A stretch of DNA of 64,000 nt from Zoogloeaceae bacterium (GTDB taxonomy: Bacteria > Pseudomonadota > Gammaproteobacteria > Burkholderiales > Rhodocyclaceae), in contig JACKLZ010000001.1 of assembly GCA_024235675.1 (NCBI GenBank), positions 248,001-312,000 on the forward strand, written 5' to 3'. The notes under the pieces were generated by a model that saw only the letters and a program-made list of their open reading frames with translations, did not search any database and was not told the origin of the DNA. Shown here piece by piece: positions 60,001 through 64,000 of the stretch. Each line of letters opens with the position of its first letter. Positions within the stretch are counted from its first letter, which is position 1. Made by a program: the position numbers and the translations under genes.

Positions 60001-62668
60001 CGTCACCGGAGCGGAAGCCGAACATCTCCGCGGCCAGATCCGGGTGCAGGCCTTCCTCGGCCAGTGCGCCGAACTTGCCGTAGCCCAGTTTTTCGAAGGC
60101 CGGGCGGTCGGTCTGCTCGGTGCCGTACATCTCCTTGAGCGCCGGGATGCTCAGACGGTGGCCGGCGGTGGCCTTGATCTGCTCACCGTCGGGCGTGGTC
60201 ATCTCTCCGCGCTTGAACCAGCGCAGCGCGGCATAGACCGGCTCGCGTTGCACCTCGGCCTCGACCTCTCGGCGTAGTGCCTTGCGGGCGTCGGCGGCGT
60301 CGGCGGCGTCGCGGTTGAGCCGGCGGATGGTTTCCTCGCGCAGCTTGGCGGTCCATGTCATGTCGCGCAGGCTGCGCGCGTCCAGCGCCGCCAGCGCGGT
60401 GTCGGTGGCCTCCTGGCCAAGGGCGCGGTACTGCTGCCAGTCGATGCCGGCGGCGGTGGCCTGGGCCTCGTCGAACAGCGGTGACATGGCGCGCGAGCGG
60501 GCCGCCTCGTCGATGTGCTCCTGCGTCGCCAGCATGCGGCTGAACACGGCGCGCACTTCGTCCGATAGTTCCACGTCGAGGCCTTTGATGTCGCGATACA
60601 CGCGGGCCAGCCACGCACGGAAGCGCGCGAACAGGTCTTGCAGCTTGAGGCTCGGGGCCGTGCCCTCGTGCAGCCAGGTCTCGAAGCCCCGGGCGAAGCG
60701 TTCATGGTGCTCGCGCCGCTGCTCCAGGCTCATGCCCTGCCACGTCGCCAGATCCTTCACGCCGAACCAGTCGAGCACGGTCTGCATGTCACCTTGCAGG
60801 GCCGGTGCACCGGTGGCCATGCGGCCATAGGACTCGAGGAAGTAGTGCCCCAGCTCGTGCAGAGCGGTGCTCAGATCCGCGTCCTTGAGCAGGGCGATGG
60901 TGTTGGTGTCAGGCACGTAAGCGCCGCGCTGGGGTTGCTCCAGTGCGCCCGTCATCAAGGTGCTGCCAGCGACCGGCTGGGCCACGAAGCGCGGGGCGTG
61001 CTGCGCGTAGAGCTCGGCGGGCGATACGCCCAGCCGCTGGCTGATGGTGTCGAAGAACGCCGACGGCAGCGCGGCATAGGCGCGATTGACTGCCGGCGAG
61101 AAGCGCCCGGCGGTGTTCAGTTGCTGCGTGATGTCGGCTTCGATCTCGCGCACCTGCTCGGTGCGGGTCAGATCGGTGTGCTGCTCGATGGCCAGACGGT
61201 TCAGTTCGTCCTGGTCGATGCCCTCGGCCTGCTGACCGGCGAACTGGCGCGCCTCGGCGCGGGTCATGGCGTCCGGTGAGGTGCGCACATGGTCTGCCAG
61301 ATCCTGGGCGTAGCCGCCCAGCTCGGCGAAGAACTGCGGCACAGGGATACGCACGTCACCGCCGTTCTGGTAGGCGGTCGGCAACTGCTCGGCCACGGTG
61401 GGCGATGCGGCCGCGATCTGCTCGGCCTTGCCCGACTGGGCCAGTGCCTGGGCGCTGATGTACAGCTCGGAGATCCGGCCGCCGTCGGTCACGTCCTCGA
61501 GCAGGGCCGCGAAGGCTGCAGGGTCACGTTCGCGCAGCCGGCTGGCCTGCGCCATGGCGCCCAGCTGCCCGACGGCCTGGGCGTCGGCTTCGGCCTGCTG
61601 CGCCGCTTGCGCACCGCGCTGGCCACGGCTGCGGATGTGCAGGCCGGCCTCGACCACGGATCGCACGATGGCGCCCACGGTGCCGGCAACGCCTGCTTCC
61701 TCGGCCGCCTGGCCGAAATCGATCTTCTGGTCGGGGTTGGTCAGGACACGCTGCAACAGGTCATGCGCGATGCCCTCGGCCGCTTCCTGGCCCCCCTCGG
61801 CCGCTGCGGCGCCACCGATGCGGGCCAGCGCGGCGGCCAGTTGATTCTTGATCTGCGGTGCGGCCGGGCCGATCAGCTTGTCGATCGCCAGCCGCTCGGT
61901 GACACCGGTCACGGCAGCGCCGCCGGCAATCGCCAGATCCTTGTTCAGTTGCGGCGCGTCGTCGCCCTCTACGCGCTCGGACATGATGCTGGCGCCCTGC
62001 GCGTAGAGGCTTGCGCCCCGGTCGATGGGCAGCATGGCGATCTGCGTCACGACCTGGCCCAGCCCGCCGACGACCTTATCGCCGAAGGTCTGCTGTTCGG
62101 GGGGCAACATCACGTTTTTGCGGTAGTAAGCCAGCGTGTTTTTGCCGATCTCGGTCAGATCCTCGCCGATCAGCGGGCCGGCCAGTGATTCGTCGGTCGC
62201 CGCGCCACCGCCGCGGGGCGCCGGTAGGAACAGATTTGCGAATCCAGACAGGGCGCGACGCTGGGCCACGTCTGCGAGTACGCCAAAACCATGCACGGAG
62301 CGGCCGACAGTCTCGCCGCCCGAGCCGAAGAACTGGCGCGTCGTGCGCTCGATGAGGCCCAGCTGCTCGACGTCATCGTGTGCGATCTTCGCCTTTTCCA
62401 CGTCGGCCAGCAGCGCGGCCAGCGAGGGGGTGGTCTTCTCCAGCGTGGCGAAGTCGATCGTGCCGATGCGCGCCTTCTGCCGTGCCTCGTCGGGCATGTT
62501 CTGCACGGTGATGGCCGGCAGGCCCGTCTGACGGGCAATGGATCGGGTGCGCGCTTCGGCGTCCGGGTCCGTGCCCACAGCGACAGAGAAGCTGGCGCGG
62601 GTGCGCTGGCCGCCGTCGCCGGCCATGTCGTCGATGATGGTGCCGTAGTCGATGGCCTGGTCGGTCAT
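57062..62668 (-). CDS. Large phage polyvalent/internal virion protein
   Basis: Protein of 1868 residues, the main gene of the visible virion module. A metalloprotease-like HELGH lies at 604-608 in ALHELGHYFLES. Long Ala/Glu/Arg-rich helical stretches dominate the middle (for example KTEAVAKTRNMDIVNAARAI). The C-terminal 450 residues (MAAMFANLTNAMQQITGLS, FTRVFTQFTSYFNMQANILG, MFYILLLGLLVPAWM) resemble the large polyvalent-protein-associated LPD38-type domain with a hydrophobic segment. Such proteins are injected with phage DNA and can carry protease and membrane-acting domains. The ATG overlaps the upstream gene by 4 bases. Domain names are by resemblance. Confidence 0.82.
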   Translation of the reverse strand: MTDQAIDYGTIIDDMAGDGGQRTRASFSVAVGTDPDAEARTRSIARQTGLPAITVQNMPDEARQKARIGTIDFATLEKTTPSLAALLADVEKAKIAHDDVEQLGLIERTTRQFFGSGGETVGRSVHGFGVLADVAQRRALSGFANLFLPAPRGGGAATDESLAGPLIGEDLTEIGKNTLAYYRKNVMLPPEQQTFGDKVVGGLGQVVTQIAMLPIDRGASLYAQGASIMSERVEGDDAPQLNKDLAIAGGAAVTGVTERLAIDKLIGPAAPQIKNQLAAALARIGGAAAAEGGQEAAEGIAHDLLQRVLTNPDQKIDFGQAAEEAGVAGTVGAIVRSVVEAGLHIRSRGQRGAQAAQQAEADAQAVGQLGAMAQASRLRERDPAAFAALLEDVTDGGRISELYISAQALAQSGKAEQIAAASPTVAEQLPTAYQNGGDVRIPVPQFFAELGGYAQDLADHVRTSPDAMTRAEARQFAGQQAEGIDQDELNRLAIEQHTDLTRTEQVREIEADITQQLNTAGRFSPAVNRAYAALPSAFFDTISQRLGVSPAELYAQHAPRFVAQPVAGSTLMTGALEQPQRGAYVPDTNTIALLKDADLSTALHELGHYFLESYGRMATGAPALQGDMQTVLDWFGVKDLATWQGMSLEQRREHHERFARGFETWLHEGTAPSLKLQDLFARFRAWLARVYRDIKGLDVELSDEVRAVFSRMLATQEHIDEAARSRAMSPLFDEAQATAAGIDWQQYRALGQEATDTALAALDARSLRDMTWTAKLREETIRRLNRDAADAADARKALRREVEAEVQREPVYAALRWFKRGEMTTPDGEQIKATAGHRLSIPALKEMYGTEQTDRPAFEKLGYGKFGALAEEGLHPDLAAEMFGFRSGDAMVRELLAAPPMREAVEALTDLRMLERYGELATPDAIARSADQAVHNDVRTRFLATELAGLQKATGGAQALTKMAKDYAARLVNNTKAGAIRPNQHAAAAVRAGKAAEAALRRGDTRDAIKQKRYQLVQHAATRAAYEAQAEVEKTVAAFRGIADAKTEAVAKTRNMDIVNAARAILAEHGVGMRGKSPRAYMEAVKAYDPELYATLEPELLDAEANAQPIKEMTVTELRALRDTIESLWYLARRQRQVEIDGKLVDREQVTNDLAGRLDELGVPETAPGEGHAVTEGEKSVRYLMGARAALRRVEHWVDRMDGGDIRGAFRRYIWQPISEAADAYRTDSGKYLARYRNLLKAIEPTLRAGKIEAAELGYTFGYSKGGAGKAEVLHALLHTGNESNKRKLLLGRGWAKEQADGSLDTSQWDAFIARMIREGRITKADYNFAQGVWDLLEETKPMAQRTHREVFGRYFDEITADEFTTPFGTYRGGYVPAVYDSFEVQDATINNELDAINQGNSFMFPSTNRGFTKGRVEYNRPLALDLRLLPQHIDKVMLFAHLEPKVRDVMRTLRAKGFTGTLNRYDPTAYTDLLLPWLNRAAKQTVETPATGWGGKLADRFFRTMRSRSGMAAMFANLTNAMQQITGLSITALKVKPAYLKAAAWRYLRAPSEVAEQVAARSPFMASRMDNQIHDMRQQIDALLLNPNSYEKAQAWTARHAYFLQSAFQNVVDNITWMGAYDQAVAGGLTEAEAIRSANAAVRETQGSLSPEDISRFESGTAFTRVFTQFTSYFNMQANILGTEFATVAQDMGLRKGAGRMFYILLLGLLVPAWMSEAIVQGMRGGVDDEDGDGYLDEFLAFFFGAPVRNAAAMVPIAGQSAMLIANSFNRKPYDDRMSTAPAVSMIESAASAPHSIYKAIADEGSAKRAIRDTLTLVTITTGLPVAALGKPLGYAAEVSQDRVRPTGPLDAARGALSGVASAESKQ

Positions 62669-62853
62669 GGCGTGGTGCCTTTGCGTTTCGGGATCAGCAC
62701 GTCGGTGACGTGGCGGGGGAGCTTGAGCGACGGGCGCCGTGCTGCGGGGGCGCCGAGCAGCGCCTGCAGGCTCTGGGCTTCCTTTCGTGCGACGGTGGGA
62801 TCAATCCCAAGGCCTGCAGCGCGCTCGACGTAATGCTCGATGGTTTCGTTCAT
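62665..62853 (-). CDS. Small phage protein upstream of the polyvalent gene
   Basis: Protein of 62 residues (MNETIEHYVERAAGLGIDPT) from ATG 62853, which overlaps the upstream stop; its own stop overlaps the polyvalent-gene start. No recognised domain; short helical N-terminus and basic C-terminus (LIPKRKGTTP). Confidence 0.65.
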   Translation of the reverse strand: MNETIEHYVERAAGLGIDPTVARKEAQSLQALLGAPAARRPSLKLPRHVTDVLIPKRKGTTP

Positions 62854-63074
62854 TGGACTTCCTTCCACTTGCAAGCGGGCTGGCCTCTGCGGTCACCGCG
62901 GCAGATGCTGGCCACGGTACTTTTCGGCATGTCCAGCTTGTCGGCGATGCGGCCGTAGCTCATGCCGTCCTCGTGCAGGGCAATCACCATGCGCACCTCG
63001 CCATCGGTGTATTTCGCGTTCTGATGGTCTTGGCCGATCCGCAGACCGGCGTCATTGACTGCCACGGTGCGCAT
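62850..63074 (-). CDS. Phage helix-turn-helix protein
   Basis: Protein of 74 residues. KYTDGEVRMVIALHEDGMSYGRIADKLDMPKSTVASICRG is a resolvase/sigma-like helix-turn-helix seen in small phage proteins next to capsid genes. It might bind DNA during packaging or regulate late genes. Overlaps the next gene by 4 bases. Confidence 0.72.
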   Translation of the reverse strand: MRTVAVNDAGLRIGQDHQNAKYTDGEVRMVIALHEDGMSYGRIADKLDMPKSTVASICRGDRRGQPACKWKEVQ

Positions 63075-63089
63075 GGCCGCGTGCCTCGG

Positions 63090-63452
63090 TTAGAGCGCGT
63101 CGGGCAGGGCGCGCCAAACCGGGATCTGGTCAACCATCCCAAACCACGCAGTGACGTTGGCTGCGGTAGCGTCGTACCGCACGCGCAAATAGCGCTTGGC
63201 CACTCGCAAAGCTTGGGCATTCGGCCCCGGTGCAGTTACGCGGAGAGCGAGCAGCGTGCTCCAGTTGGTGTTGTCGTCGGAATGTTCGATGGTGGCGACC
63301 AAGGTGCCGGTCAGTGAGCGCACAACCAGCAACAGGCCGAAATCATCGTTGTTTGCCGGAAGCGCTTGGCCAAGGTCGAGCGATTCGATCGAATAGGCCA
63401 CCCCGGAGATGGCTTGGCGGTCTGACACCATGGTTTCACGGTCGATAATCAT
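63090..63452 (-). CDS. Bbp16-like capsid cement protein
   Basis: Protein of 120 residues. The start MIIDRETMVSDRQAIS ... LDLG and the beta-rich body (LLLVVRSLTGTLVATIEHS, YLRVRYDATAANVTAWFGM) fit the small decoration protein Bbp16 of Bordetella phage BPP-1, which stabilises the capsid. The identification is from memory of the family pattern and should be confirmed. Overlaps the upstream gene by 4 bases. Confidence 0.65.
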   Translation of the reverse strand: MIIDRETMVSDRQAISGVAYSIESLDLGQALPANNDDFGLLLVVRSLTGTLVATIEHSDDNTNWSTLLALRVTAPGPNAQALRVAKRYLRVRYDATAANVTAWFGMVDQIPVWRALPDAL

Positions 63453-63637
63453 TTTGAGTACTCCTTGAGCCGCTGAAGCGCGGCGTGCTGTTCGGGGGTC
63501 GGGGTTGCATCCGTGGCCTGTACGGCCAGGTTTGTGCAGTCGTCGGCGTGTGCGCTGGCTTGCTCGTGAGTCATCCCCCGGCGGATACCAACGCTGTACT
63601 GATCACGCCACACGGTGTGTTTCTCGGCGGGGGTCAT
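63449..63637 (-). CDS. Small phage hypothetical protein
   Basis: Protein of 62 residues with four-base overlaps at both ends, so clearly part of the virion operon. Helical and soluble (WRDQYSVGIRRGMTHEQASA); no recognised family. Confidence 0.65.
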   Translation of the reverse strand: MTPAEKHTVWRDQYSVGIRRGMTHEQASAHADDCTNLAVQATDATPTPEQHAALQRLKEYSK

Positions 63638-64000
63638 TTCAGCAGTCCCTTCGCTCTTTGCCGGCGGGCCTCGGTGGCGATCATCAGGACGGTGTCCCCG
63701 TCATCGCCCAGCCCCATCGATTCGATCAGGCGGGCCGTGCGCGGGTCACGCTGCAGCAGCTTGCGGGCACCGGCCAGGGCTGAATCGACGTTCTCGGCGC
63801 CGAACTTGTCACGCAGCATGCGGTTTGCGTTCTCGCGCTGGCGTTCGACCGGTACGGGGTTGGCCTTTAGATTGCGCGACCAGTTCTTGAGCTCGCCAAT
63901 CTGCTCATGGCCCATGCCCAGATCGCTGAAGATCTCGCGCAGCTCGTTCGTCACGGCCGCGCGCTTCTCGTCGCTCAGCTTCGACACATCACCGAAGTCC
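63634..64000 (-). CDS. Phage structural protein, scaffold-like (5' partial)
   Basis: The minus-strand frame is open to the right edge, so the gene starts outside the window; GTG at 63987 is only an internal candidate. The visible part is helical and charged, with ENANRMLRDKFGAENVDSALAGARKLL and LIESMGLGDDGDTVLMIATEARRQ, a pattern like the C-terminal half of phage head scaffolding proteins. Its place upstream of the cement-protein gene agrees, but the family call is tentative. Confidence 0.55.
   Translation of the reverse strand, partial: DFGDVSKLSDEKRAAVTNELREIFSDLGMGHEQIGELKNWSRNLKANPVPVERQRENANRMLRDKFGAENVDSALAGARKLLQRDPRTARLIESMGLGDDGDTVLMIATEARRQRAKGLLK

Larger units (their letters stand above)
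54262..64000. mobile_element. Prophage, left end to beyond the window edge
   Basis: From the broken phosphatase gene rightwards the gene content changes to short hypothetical genes, a DUF4224 protein, a toxin-antitoxin-type pair and a minus-strand virion module with four-base overlaps and an 1868-residue polyvalent protein. The 55.4-56.9 kb stretch is visibly lower in GC. The Bbp16-like cement protein points to a Bordetella BPP-1-like podovirus. No integrase is visible; the right end is not in the window. Confidence 0.88.

Overview
The window is GC-rich chromosomal DNA with the gene content of a betaproteobacterium, most like the Rhodocyclales (Azoarcus/Thauera/Denitromonas group). The assignment rests on gene order and family resemblance only: NarX/NarL signalling, a GntR-mdh-sdhCDAB-sdhE-gltA-sucA-sucB-lpdA-zapE block, uvrB next to an LMW protein-tyrosine phosphatase, and a GC-rich intergenic repeat of a type I associate with this order.

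Layout. (1) 1-5.8 kb, plus strand: a nitrate/nitrite-type NarX kinase (5' end outside the window) and NarL regulator, with a translationally coupled Cys-rich DGC-domain protein; then a saccharopine/lysine-6-dehydrogenase-like enzyme and an ALDH7-type aminoadipate-semialdehyde dehydrogenase, a likely lysine-catabolic pair. (2) 5.9-24.2 kb, minus strand: one tight run of genes with start/stop overlaps or very short gaps. In transcription order it encodes a GAF-HlyD adaptor, an M50 protease with a PqqD-like front and an HlyD-like end, a truncated SecA paralogue, a second HlyD adaptor with a signal peptide, a giant DUF4347/cadherin-like repeat protein (interrupted by one in-frame TAA), a hybrid histidine kinase with two HPt domains, and a REC-GGDEF-EAL protein. 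It looks like a dedicated export-and-display system for one giant envelope protein, wired to c-di-GMP signalling, and is the most interesting part of the window. (3) 24.4-39.2 kb: central carbon metabolism: a CitE/malyl-CoA-lyase-like enzyme and malate dehydrogenase (minus), a divergent GntR regulator, succinate dehydrogenase, citrate synthase, the 2-oxoglutarate dehydrogenase complex and zapE (plus). (4) 39.2-54.2 kb: housekeeping genes: a small secretin-N-domain protein, a DinG/YoaA-type helicase, an M20 amidohydrolase, a YbbP/FtsX-type permease, rmuC, moaA, tRNA-Asn, an AsmA-like protein, an aromatic/aspartate aminotransferase and uvrB. (5) 54.26 kb to the right edge: a prophage that has cut an LMW phosphatase gene after about 11 codons. 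It carries small accessory genes, an HTH/DUF4258-like toxin-antitoxin-type pair and a minus-strand virion module with an 1868-residue polyvalent protein and a Bbp16-like capsid cement protein. No integrase is visible, so it probably lies beyond the right edge.

How it works together: the TCA genes form a regulated block, probably with the GntR protein acting on the AT-rich palindrome between it and mdh. The 18-kb minus-strand cluster couples a cell-surface product, its probable export machinery and a two-component/c-di-GMP module in one transcription unit, which suggests surface attachment or biofilm control. The TAA in the giant gene may inactivate the product in this strain. All family assignments come from reading motifs; no database search was run.
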